From: Vigna angularis
Lineage: Eukaryota; Streptophyta; Magnoliopsida; Fabales; Fabaceae
DNA length: 64,000 nucleotides
Direction of reading: 5' to 3'
NCBI RefSeq assembly: GCF_016808095.1
Contig: NC_068970.1
Span: 10,584,501-10,648,500 of the forward strand
Shown piece after piece: positions 34,007 to 44,686 of the stretch. Under the pieces are notes generated by a model. It was not told where the DNA came from, did no database searches, and saw only the letters and a program-made list of their open reading frames with translations. Each line of letters begins with the position of its first letter. Position 1 is the first letter of the stretch. Position numbers and translations under genes: made by a program.

Positions 34007-35972
34007 CTAATCTATTACAATATTAGGTGTGCCGTTAACAACATCTCCGACAGTCTCCAGGGCCGGCTCATCGTTAACGACCGCCTCTTCACCTTCTCCC
34101 AAGAAGGCATCTTCAGGAATTTCATTCAGAGGTTTCAGTTGACCCTCGTGCACGTCCTTCTGAATGTCAAATTGTATTCCCTCGATTGACACCTCGCTCA
34201 AATGTCCGACCTGCCTCAGAGCCTTCCGAAAACCTCTGGTATGTTCAATCACCACAACATCTTTTAGTTCTTCTATTAGCTCTTTATCCTCCACGTCCGC
34301 CGCCCGCAAGTCGTCCCTCTCCCTGATCAGCACCGCCATTTCCTTCTTGGCCTGTTCTAACTTAGACGACATTTGGTCGCGCTCCTTTTTCAAAGTTCGG
34401 CCAGCATCCCGAGCATCATTCAACAACACTTCAGCCTCTTTCAGGAGTTGCTCCGACCGCTTCTGCTTTGACTCACATAGAGCACGAGCCTCAATAAGTT
34501 CTTTGCGTTCAGCTCGTACCTTCTCCAACTCGACCCGGAGCGTACCTCTATCAGAAGCATAGGCCATGTGCCAAGCTAACATTTGAGCCCGAGTCGTCAT
34601 CTCCAGCATGGCATCGGCAATCTGTTGCTCGCTCATATTCTCTATGATTTTCTTCTCTGAGTTATCCAGGTTGAGCTCCACTTTGTGACCCAAAGTAAAG
34701 GAAGAATCCCACACGCCGAGGGGGATAGGACGCTCTGGCTCATCCGCTTTCTCTTTCTGCTTCTTCGACGCCACTCCGCTAACGTCGACCGCCTTCACTT
34801 TCCTTTTTCGCACCAGCTGCTCTTCAACAGCTATCGTTTCGTCAGTCGGCACCGACAGTACAGTTGGACCCGTTGGTGACACTTGTATACGTGGTTGACC
34901 AACGGCATGTCCGGAGGATGACCCGGGGCGACTAACTTCCGCCCTCTCATTGCCGATGGACTGGAACCAATTTCTGCCACTGCCTTTTCTCCCCATTATC
35001 TCTGCAAAGCAAAGGTCAACCAAGAACAATCAGCAACAACAAAGAAATTTACAAAAACAATGAGCAAAGACACATACCAAACACCCTCGCCTCCGCGTCA
35101 TCGAATTCGAGGCAATTTATAAGCTGACGGGAAGAAAAGGGGCGTGGTAAAGAGGTCAACACACTCAGAGCCTCTAACTCTTCAATCGTCATCTTATCTT
35201 CAGACCAAGAGGTGAACCTCAGCGGATCTTGCGTCCAATACAAGGGGAATTTGGGGTTCCCCTCACCATCGAAAAAGTATCTCTGCCCCGCATCGGTGAT
35301 CGACACCTAAAAGAACTTCTCTTTAAAACCCCTATACGACTGTAAGTAAAGTTCTAAAAGACCATTACCCGGCTCCGACATCAACGACACCCATCCCTTC
35401 TTCGCGACCGGTCGACATCTAAAGAAAAACAGAAACAATCCTACGGTGGGCCTAATCGCTAACGCCCGACACAACACCGCAAACGCTTGCACATACCCCC
35501 AACTGTTGGGATGCAACTGACTAGGAGCGACATTCAGGGTGCGCAACACATCCATTTGAAAGTTTGTAAACGGGAATCTCAGGTACAAATCATAGAACGG
35601 CGCAGCATAACAGTAGAAAAAGTCACTAGAAGCATTCTCCCTACCGTAACACACTCTCTCATCATCCCGGCAAGCTATTAACTTAATACATGTTCGATAC
35701 CCTAGGGTCCTCAGGATGCAACTATTCTCAATTCAGTTATCTATAACTGCCCTACTCCTGAACTGACTTCTAAGTTCCTTCACCTCACGCGCCGCCCAGG
35801 CGTACTCATCCCCGCTAATCGGAGCCATTACACGTCCCTCTGGACCCTCACCACATACATTTCCATACACAAAAGCGTCCTCACCATAAGGTATAGTGGT
35901 AACTTCGGGGCACTCCGCCGTTGATAACGGCCCCGGCATATCGCCACCAGTGTTATGCCCCTTTTCTTCCAT
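34007..35972 (-). CDS. Antisense gene inside the Tat element (putative gypsy-type 'transposase_28'-like protein), two exons, two stops
   Basis: It is transcribed opposite to gag-pol. Exon 1 is 35972-35078 and exon 2 is 35001-34007. The 76-bp intron has a GTATGT donor and a TTTGCAG acceptor and keeps the frame (VF-E-IMGRKG). It starts at ATG 35970-35972 (MEEKGHNTGG) and encodes about 620 codons. Exon 1 carries SSDFFYCYAAPFYDLYLRFP, PSQLHPNSWGYVQAF, LCRALAIRPTVGLFLFFFR and SRQLINCLEFDD. This resembles the plant family described in Pfam as putative gypsy-type transposon protein (PF04195), from memory and not searched. Exon 2 is basic (KRKVKAVDVSG, KKQKEK) and then a long charged heptad-like coiled coil (about 34200-34640). 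In-frame stops interrupt exon 1 at 35733-35735 (TGA) and 35307-35309 (TAG). Function is unknown. Antisense ORFs at this place are reported in Tat elements; this copy is probably inactive but preserved in frame. Confidence 0.8.
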
Positions 35973-36346
35973 TGACAGCACTAAACACACTAAGACGAAG
36001 GAGATATGAGGGTTACCTGGTAAATTCTTGTAGCAGCGTGAGCGATGACGAAGAAGAGGAGACGATTTGGCTCACAATACACGCTATCAACTTCTGTTCT
36101 TCCGCAAAAATGAAAAACCCCTTTCTGAATCGTGCTGAAGAAGGAAATAAGTTTAATCGTCAGGCACCGTAGGATCCTTTTTAATCCAACGGCTGTCAAT
36201 TTGCGTCTCTTCGTTTCCCCAAAAAAGCGGGAAACTCGTAGACATTAAATACTGGGTCAGTTATTTCCCTCATCACAACCCACTCAACGTCCTTTAGTAA
36301 ACTCGTAGACACAACTCTGTGCTCGTTTACTTGGACTCGGGGGGCA
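35973..36346. other. Upstream region of the antisense gene plus polypurine tract
   Basis: This span separates the antisense start from the 3' LTR. Next to the LTR, GGACTCGGGGGGCA (about 36333-36346) is the likely polypurine tract for plus-strand priming. The antisense promoter must lie here or in the 3' LTR read backwards. A possible donor (CCAG|GTAACC on the minus strand, near 36015) hints at an untranslated leader exon. Confidence 0.55.
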
Positions 36347-37007
36347 TGTACCATAGGATATCTGAATGTACCAGTAGTCGACCTTTAACGTCATGAGTGT
36401 CTACAGTTTGATGTCGAGCACCTGGTAATCGACAGTCAGTAACATTCGCATGTTAATGTCGATCACCAGGTGATCAACAGTTAAAGACATTCGCAGGATG
36501 ATGTCGATCATCTGACGGTCGACAGTCAGTGATGTCGCGACACATAGCGCTCGCACGACAACCAAGCGATTTAGCATATACAAACGGACAGTTTCGAATG
36601 TTAGTCAAATACCACGAATCACGGAAATAACTGACCCAGTATCAAACACGATCTAACAGTTACAACTCCCAGGTAGTCAACTTCGGTAACTGACCGAACT
36701 TTCAGGTAAACGGTTTATTTTACTGTTTTAAATACACAAAACAGAGCAGAAAAAATGTATGTTTTTTCCCTTATAGAAATTAAGAGAGAGAAATTATTCT
36801 TCTTCTTCTTGATCATCTTGAACTGAAAATATTGAGGAAAATCCCCTCTTCTGACTTGAGCGTCGGAGTGCCTTTGCAGGTACCCAGCCCATTTTCCCCT
36901 CGGAGAACATAGCACTGGAAGAGAAACATCATAGTAACAGCGTCACAGGAGGAAGCAGTTCAGAGTTGGTCGGTGTATATCTTGGCTTCCACATCCCTAC
37001 TGAAACA
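36347..37007 (+). repeat. 3' LTR of the Tat element
   Basis: 661 bp, same length as the 5' LTR, with 11 substitutions (9 transitions) and no indels seen by eye. It is followed directly by the GCTTC target-site duplication. Confidence 0.95.
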
Positions 37008-37030
37008 GCTTCCAAACAGTGTTAGAAGCC

Positions 37031-37600
37031 TCAAAACCACACCATCACTTTAACAGGTTCCCCCCTGGCCACCCTTTCCTCCGCCGTGCCTACCACCATC
37101 CTTTTGGCATGGGCCACGCAATTATTGGACGTTGTAGCCAGAAGCCCCTGAAGCTGGTCAATCGAGGACCATGTCTTTGTCATCTTCGTCTCCACCCGCA
37201 ATGGTGTCGTGGCTTCCGGTGTGAGAGCTGGTGAAACATTACGCATGGTGGCGGTAGGGTGTTTCGCTTTGGCGTAGGGTGTGACGGCAAAATGGGTTTG
37301 AAGAGGTAAGGTAACGTGGAACGTGGTACTGAAAAAGTGAAGAGGAGTTTTCACAGCGGTGGGACGCGAGGGAAAGGTGAGGCTGGTGGGTGGTGGAGAG
37401 GGGTGATTCTGATGGACCAAGTTGAAATCGTTTATTTTAATATTTGAAATCGATTTCACGTATTCTTCAAAGTACATAATACACGTTAGATTTGGGTTGG
37501 TCATTTCAGAAATGACAATGGTTAAAATAACATTTTGAAATAATTTCTTCCAAATCATAGCACTTCCGCGGATTAAAAAAGAGAGCAATGCATCTCGCAA
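37031..37600 (-). other. Unrecognised 189-codon open frame beside the Tat insertion
   Basis: An open frame of higher GC than its surroundings, containing KTWSSIDQLQGLLATTSNN and a Pro/Thr-rich middle. It begins 24 bp from the Tat target-site duplication. It does not continue in frame across the insertion site into the sequence left of 27583. No family is recognised, and no intron or promoter is evident. It may be a relic or chance. Confidence 0.2.
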
Positions 37601-38158
37601 TTCTTTGCTCTCTTCTTTTCATATTTACTAAAGCAAACTTACAAATCTGTCGTCGTCACCATTATTCGTGCATGCGAACACAACATTATAATGTTTAAGA
37701 TTCAAGCTTATATTTATGATTTTTTCTAAACTTCTTATGACATTGACTTGGGCTTAAAAATCAATTATAATCACAAATAAAAGTATTTTTTTTCTTATAA
37801 AATTCAAATATTTTTTAATCCTTTTCTCAAGCTCTTAATTAAGTTCTTTACTTTTGTTATCTTATTTTAACTATATCAACAAAATTCAATGTTAAGAATA
37901 ATTTTGAATACAATTTAGTAAAAAAGAGAGTGCTTTGGTATTTCTGGTCCATAAATAATTAAGTTAATACTATTATCTTTTAGATATCTTAATTATATAC
38001 TCATAAATAATCGAATTTATCAACTATGTAATTATATATACTTTAATACGATCAGTATTTTACAAGCTTCAGTTGACACAGAACCATGTACTTATGTCGG
38101 CTTTTCCTTGTATTTAAAAAAATTAAATTAAAATCAATAAATTTAAAAAATTTAACCA

Positions 38159-38161
<3 letters not shown>

Positions 38162-38217
<56 letters not shown>
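38162..38217. repeat. (TA)n microsatellite
   Basis: An uninterrupted TA dinucleotide tract of about 56 bp. Confidence 0.95.
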
Positions 38218-38219
<2 letters not shown>

Positions 38220-39620
38220 TAACCAGGACACTGTTCAAATATCCAATCGTGATAGAACAAAGAAAGACAAGCTCATTATGTCAGGAACGCTGCTGCGTTG
38301 AGGTTGAAGAAAATCTTGAACCTTACATGTTGGCTTGGGCCAAATTGGGCTTTAGAATCATTCACAAGACAGAGAACAACGACATGGGAGAAAAAAAAAA
38401 TACGTGTTTACAATAGTTAAATAAGTTTTTTAATCTTTTAAAATTAATCTATATTCAAATTGATACTTTTTAAAAATATTATTTTATATGAATTTGGTTT
38501 TCATATTTATTTATTATTTTTAAATTATCGGTGATATGTTCATTTTAAAGTGTTACATGTTAACACAATGCAAATATCATACTAGTATAAACTACTGTCG
38601 GAATTAAATTTATATATTTATTGAATATTAAATAGTAAGATCACTATTTAATCCCTGTAATTATTCAGCATTTATTTTGGCGCTATTATTTTTCTTCTGC
38701 ATCTCGATAATAGACCACTGGATTTGTTTATATGGTGGTGTAAAAAAAATAAATCAACAATTGGAGTACTAAATATTTTCTTAAATAATCATGTTTGTCG
38801 TTTAATTTCTGACACTTTTGAGCTATTCTTGACGTGAAATCAGTTTTAAAGATGGATATATTTCTATAATGATTCTTTGAGCTTAATGCAATACTAGTGC
38901 AAATTGTTCACAAGTAAACGACAATCAGATTCATGTTAAAGGGTTGAAGTTTGAAAAGAGAATTGCATTAATGAGAATTTTGAGTAAAGTAAGACCACGT
39001 TCATTAGAGATAGACACTTGTATAATGTACAGTAGTCAAAGAGATTTATTAATGTGTTTGATTTTATTATTGTTTTTTAACTTTCGAAAACTGTCATATA
39101 AGTTTAAAGTAACCGTGTGAAACCAGTAATAATTAATTTTGATTTTAATTTGTGTTTAAAATATGTATGTAATGTATGTCAACTAGCTTTTGTTTTGGAT
39201 CGAGGGAGTTAAATGTGTTTAGTTTGAAGGTGAAAAACATAATATTAGAAATTATGTTTATATAGAAATCGTAATGAACTTTGATTTGTTTGACTGAAAT
39301 AAATTATTAGAATTAAAATTTAATAACATCAGGGTGATAATACGAGTATTTAATTGTAAGTTGAACTTAAACTAGATTTAAATATGATAGACGCCGAGTT
39401 TAAAGACTACGAGTGTTAATATATGAATAGAAATTTCTTTTCATTACAAGAGTCGTAGATCTCCATTCGTATCAATTATTTCTTTTTTTTCACAAATGTG
39501 AAATGAGTTTTTAATGTCTAACATTCAACATAAATCCAAAAAATAACCAATTTCAAAAATAACTAGTGATATTTTTTTAAATACAACAAAAAAAATTAGA
39601 AATTGGAGTACCTCATTAGC

Positions 39621-39816
39621 CGATGTCATATACATTTTAGACATCGATTCTATGAGTTTGTCGAAATCATATATGGTTTCGACGTTTAATCATGTTTAAA
39701 TTATTAAGAAATGTAATATGAAAGTCATTTTTTAGTAACCATTAGACGTTATCTCTCTACTTGTCCAGCATCTAATTAGATATGATGTCGGTTTTCCAGG
39801 ACGTCTGACATCATAT
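39621..39816. repeat. Cluster of three inverted repeats, possible CACTA/MITE remnant
   Basis: The pairs are CGATGT/ACATCG (39621-39626 and 39641-39646), GTCGAAA/TTTCGAC (39660-39666 and 39677-39683) and ATATGATGTC/GACATCATAT (39780-39789 and 39807-39816). All share GATGTC or GTCGA cores. Such subterminal palindromes are typical of CACTA-type or MITE DNA transposons. No terminal repeats or target duplications were identified. Confidence 0.4.
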
Positions 39817-40850
39817 GTTGTTTTATGAAAAAACAGTGTGAGAGACCATTTCTCTTCCACTGTTTTTTTCATGTTCTTTATTCTTTAGCCTCCTAGTGAC
39901 TTCTACTACCACTACTGAAGTAACTTTTCAACCATTTAATGCAAATGCATGTTTGAAGGTTGCTCTAAGTATGATTTTGTAATGTTTTCACCGAGTGTTT
40001 TCGTGTAATTTCTATGTTTTGAATATTTTTAAGTGCGACATGGGTTCTTTTTTCTCCTTCTCTGATGACCCGATAATACCATCCTTCAACTTCGTTAAGG
40101 TTTTTTGGTTGGATACATGGTTAGTTTTTTGTTTCCAATATACAATGTATGATATTTGTCTCTTAATTGGTTATTAGATGTGATTTTGGTGTTTCACTTG
40201 TACTTAGCCAAATTTAAAGATACAATGATTTTCATATACTATTTGATAATTATGTTTTTAGTTTCCATTGCACTTTGTTTTTTGTTTCTTGTACGTGACA
40301 TTGATTGTCTTGTTTGTACTTTAAGAATTTATCAACTATAACGAATGATATAATGAGAAAAATACAATAAAAGTGGACAATGTAGCTTCTTGATTGATGT
40401 CACAATAACAATTGTATTTTAGTTTAAAACTTTGATTAGTTTAGTTTTAATATTAGTTTAGATAGTTTTAGTATTAGTTTTGATTAGTTAACAATTTTAG
40501 TTTTGAATCTATGCATTTGAAACATTCAAAATTCTTAAGCAATTTTTCTATTTTTTAAGTTTGAAAAAATTATAGAAAAAAAAATAAAATAAAAAAAGCA
40601 ATTACTGTCCGCTAATAGACACAAATGACATAAATAAATAATAACAAAAAAAAATAATCATTAAAAATATTAGTACTCAATATAATATTTTCAAAATTGT
40701 CTAATCTTAAAATATATGAGGTTTGATTCCTTAATATTATATTTGTGGTGAGGTAAGGAATGCATGTGTATAACTTTGTCATTATTTTATTGAGATTTTA
40801 TATCTTGTTTAATTTATACAAACTTAGACTTTATAACTTATTTATAATTA

Positions 40851-40851
<1 letters not shown>

Positions 40852-40881
<30 letters not shown>
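40852..40881. repeat. (TA)n microsatellite
   Basis: About 30 bp of TA dinucleotides. Confidence 0.9.
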
Positions 40882-40885
<4 letters not shown>

Positions 40886-41596
40886 GATAGACAAATAGTA
40901 AAATAAAACAAGAATTATCAGGAACTTAAGATTTATAAACTATGTGTAATTCTATTTATTTTTTTCAGAATTTTTTTTATTTTATGCTCTTTCTCAAATA
41001 TAATTTTTCCCCTTTAAATTAAGTCGAGCTAAAGTATGTGTAAACAGGTACCCACCAAAGTTGAAGCATAAATTTTTCATTTGCGTCATGCATTCTACTT
41101 AAAATTCACATATATTATGCAGAAAACAAACCTCGTTTATCACGTATACTCATGTCAAATGTTAATACGCAACATACCAAACACATTGTTACGATGAAAA
41201 AAAAACTAAAACTAAAACTTAGATTGAGATCCTACCTTATAAAATATTATGCAGTATAGTTTTAAACTTTAAATTGAATGTAAAAATATAACACTTTCAT
41301 AAGAAAGAGTAAAAGAAATTAAATAAGATAGAGTATGAATGAAAATACACGCATGTCACAAACTTTTACTATGTTTTTATCATTCATATTACCAACCAAC
41401 TGTGAGAAACGTTCATAGTGTTTCATACAAAAACTACATATTAATACTGTCAGGCAAATACTAAGATGTTTTTTATACTTGCACGCAAGTTAAGCTAGAT
41501 TAGATACAGTTAACCAAAAGAAAAAAAGGCCATCTTATCTCCCTTTTCAATTAAGGTTTGGCAAACAAAGTTGACAAGCTCATTTTTTATCCTCAT

Positions 41597-42644
41597 TCAT
41601 CTGTTACTCTTCTTCATCAATTTCAGTCTTTGTGCACATCCAACAAAACTCCTGCAAAATCCAAAAATTCTATTTAGTTACACATCTTAATTGGAATTTT
41701 TAGGCATATCAGTGTTCTTTCTGTGAAAGATGTTTCTTCTTACTCCGTACATTTTGGAACAGAGACATTGATTCTAAGTTCAAATTAATTATTTTTATCA
41801 TGGATGGAACAAGTTGAATTGACAAATGAATGAATTGAGTTTTTGATTTGGTGAAGAATGAGAAAGATATTAATTAGATATACACTTGCCTCCAAGGTAC
41901 ATCTTGTGCCAGAAGCCAGTCACCTTCTTTATCCTGATAAGCCAATTCATAGCTGTTTGATTCTTGATGGCCTGTTCCAAACATGTCCATCAAGGTTTCC
42001 GTCAGCGTCTTAAAGGATTGGTGCATGCCAAGATCAACCTTCCGTGCAATTCCAACACCCTCCATCTTCACCTTCACATACAGAGACTTTGAAGAATTGG
42101 ATCTTCCCGTGGTCAAACAACCATGGCCGTGACACCGGTCAACCCATACCACGTGATTGTTTTTTCCTACAACCTCGTCACGGTCTCCAATGTTATCGAC
42201 ACGAAGTTTCTTTCTCCAATAGTTTACCGGTGGCCAACCCACAATATCTTCGGCATCCTCTTCATCCTTTCTGATTAAACAAAAACAAAAGTCAAAAAAA
42301 GAGTTTTGCAATGGATGATCACATCATCTGTTATCTTGCCCAAATGAAAAACACAAAAAGAGTTAAAATTTTGTAAAATTTAGTAGTACTCACTTGGTGA
42401 TGCTAGAGCATTGGCTATGTTGATCGTGATCATCTTTATGGTGGCTTGGCGTCAAAGGAAGGAGAGACAGAGTGGGAAGTACAAGGTCGGTGTGGAGAGT
42501 TTGTGGTGCATGATCAAAGAGTTGAAAGAAGGTACGTTTTTTATTGGAATTATTTTGATGGAAGATAGAGTCGTAGGCATGAGAATTGAGGTCAAGTGAT
42601 TGAGATTGATTGGTTGAGAGAGCAAGACCAAGTTGAAGCTCCAT
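41597..42644 (-). CDS. Aux/IAA auxin-response repressor, IAA29-like (three exons)
   Basis: Exons are 42644-42394, 42270-41890 and 41651-41597, giving 228 residues. Aux/IAA proteins repress ARF transcription factors and are degraded after auxin-dependent TIR1/AFB binding. Domain I is the N-terminal LxLxL repressor motif (MELQLGLALS). Domain II contains the degron core VGWPPV. The PB1-type domains III/IV follow: YVKVKMEGVGIARKVDLGMH, FKTLTETLMDMF, then YELAYQDKEGDWLLAQDVPW and SFVGCAQRLKLMKKSNR. Intron 1 has a GTGAGT donor. Intron 2 (41889-41652) starts with GC (TGGAG|GCAAGT) and ends TTTGCAG; only this junction restores domain IV. The closest relative I recognise is the divergent IAA29 class. 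The ATG at 42642-42644 was chosen because the preceding in-frame codon that could extend it is not ATG. Likely functional, with a complete degron. Confidence 0.92.
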
Positions 42645-42701
42645 TGCATGCAATGTTATGGTAGTGGTAGTATGAAGAATAAGAAGAGAAAGAGAAAATC
42701 T

Positions 42702-42706
<5 letters not shown>

Positions 42707-42743
<37 letters not shown>
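42707..42743 (-). promoter_or_regulatory. (AT)n tract at the likely core promoter of the Aux/IAA gene
   Basis: 37 bp of AT dinucleotides lies about 60-100 bp upstream of the start codon, where a TATA box is expected. No separate TATA motif is obvious between it and the ATG, so the microsatellite may serve as the TATA region. A TGTCGG word (42868-42873), the high-affinity ARF-binding core, lies about 225 bp upstream of the ATG and could allow auxin feedback. Confidence 0.45.
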
Positions 42744-42745
<2 letters not shown>

Positions 42746-43375
42746 TGATGAGAGACAGAGTAAGAGCTAGGGATGAGGGTTTTAATTTGTAAGAGAGAAA
42801 GAAGAGAGTAGGGTAGGAGAGTCAGGGCTGGCGGTATGGGACAAGGTGTTGGGAAGAAAGGGTAAAATGTCGGAATCAATGTTTGCCTTTTTGCCGACCC
42901 GAATGCCTCCTTGTTTATTTGTATTTCTTTTTTCAGATCCCACCTTAACCCCACCAACCCACTCCTGTTGCTATTATTACCATCACTGTTATTCACGCGC
43001 ATTCCGTTCAAATCTCATCTCCACTCGCTTACTTTCTCACGGACATGCAACCCTAAAAATAAACCTTTCAATGGAACTCCACTCACTCACTACTTACTGT
43101 TTAGATTCTGTTCTCTCCGCATCATATCATCGGATCACTACTTTCAATGCCTTTTGTTTCTTCAATCCTTTTTTTAACCCACTTTTCAATTAAAAATTAA
43201 AAATACACTTTATTTTAATTACTTCATATTGTGTATTTTTATTTATCAAGACTTAATTAAATATCCAATCCCTACTTCAAACATAGCATCTACTATATAT
43301 TTATGATATTATATATAATTTTGTACAACTATTAAGCAATTAAAAATAAAAAACTGAAAAACTTTTACTCAATTC

Positions 43376-43376
<1 letters not shown>

Positions 43377-43413
<37 letters not shown>
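43377..43413. repeat. (AAT)n microsatellite
   Basis: About 12 uninterrupted AAT trinucleotides, followed by imperfect AATATT units. Confidence 0.92.
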
Positions 43414-43414
<1 letters not shown>

Positions 43415-44650
43415 TTAATATTAATAAGAAAATAGATAGGTTAAACATATGATGAGATTCTTATTCTTGGTTAGACAGATAAGAGGTTTCATTATACAAC
43501 TTGGACTTAATATTTAAATGTTTTAATCTTGATTTACTTGGATAAAATATATTAGTTAGATGTAGATAGATCACCAAGCAATACATTAAGATTTCCACCA
43601 AAATTTTAAAGTTTTTTTTTTTATAAATATGAGTTTGACTTGAAGGTGTATATGTACTGTAGGACAATTCTTCTTTGAATTGGCTTTCTTTAATTATTTT
43701 GAGATTAATGATAACTGTGATGACATAAATATGCTACACCTCACATTTATATCACTACTTCCATAAACCATATGACTTATGTTTTTTTTAAAGTGACTAC
43801 TTTTATATGTTATAATTTAGTCTATATTAATATTATCAATTAATTAATTATAAAAATTTAAGTATAACTTCAATTATATAAGTAAATATCTAACCTATGT
43901 AATCTGATTATAATATCTACATATCACTAGAGTATATTTTAATTGTTTAAACATAAATCGATTTTGTTATTTTATTTGGATTCAATACATCAAATACAAA
44001 AAATGTTTAAATTAGAAAAAATGAAAATAAGCAAAAAGAAAAAGTTTTTTATAATAAAATTATTTAATTCATGTTTATGATATTCCTATATTATGATTTT
44101 TATTATTTTATTAATTCATTAGGTTTCAACGCTAAAAAAGTTGGTTGTAATCAATTCTGTGCAAAAATTTACAATACAAAAGTTCTATGCTCGATACTTT
44201 TATTTAAATCCAATTTCTACCATGATTAATTATTTCATCAAAAGGTTATTTTTCTATTTGTTTTCTAAGTTCTAAAATCAGTTACTTAAATAAAATAAGT
44301 TAAAAAAACAAATTCTTTTTAAGAGATTAATAAAATAAATAGATATTCCTTAAAAAAATAAAAAGTAGACACTAGTATATAAGAGGGAGACTATTACATA
44401 AAAACTAAAATTGAAAGAAATAACTGGTGATGCAATAATATTTATTTTTATATATCTTTTTAATTTATTATTGTCTTATTAATTTTTCTTTCACTTTTGT
44501 TTACGCCAGTGACTACAACAAATACTTCAAACAATATTTTGCATCACATCCTTCAAACAATATTTGTTCATGGATTTTAATTCACTCTATCAAGCTCTAA
44601 CATCTAATTATGAATTTTAGTTTCATATATTAATTAGAAATGAGAACATT

Positions 44651-44655
<5 letters not shown>

Positions 44656-44681
<26 letters not shown>
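44656..44681. repeat. (TA)n microsatellite
   Basis: About 26 bp of TA dinucleotides in intergenic DNA. Confidence 0.85.

Positions 44682-44686
<5 letters not shown>

Larger units (their letters stand above)
27588..37007 (+). mobile_element. Ty3/gypsy LTR retrotransposon, Tat lineage, full length but disabled
   Basis: The element is 9420 bp with 661-bp LTRs (27588-28248 and 36347-37007) that both begin TGTACCATAGG and end CTGAAACA. A perfect target-site duplication GCTTC lies at 27583-27587 and 37008-37012. The order is LTR, primer-binding site, gag, protease, RT, RNase H, second RNase H, integrase, 50-bp minisatellite, antisense gene, polypurine tract, LTR. The extra archaeal-type RNase H and the antisense gene mark it as Tat lineage. 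By eye the LTRs differ at 11 of 661 positions (about 1.7%). With the 1.3e-8 per site per year rate often used for plant LTRs, that gives roughly 0.6 million years. The sense genes carry three frameshifts and one stop, so this copy is not autonomous. Confidence 0.95.
37613..41596. other. Intergenic DNA with microsatellites and a hairpin cluster
   Basis: No gene is supported. It holds a (TA)n tract at 38162-38217, a set of three inverted repeats at 39621-39816, and another (TA)n at 40852-40881. The 39995-40341 open frames are AT-driven and lack domains. Confidence 0.5.

Noticed and set aside
34164..34562. 132-codon plus-strand Ser-rich frame
   Set aside because: It is the reverse shadow of the antisense coiled-coil exon.
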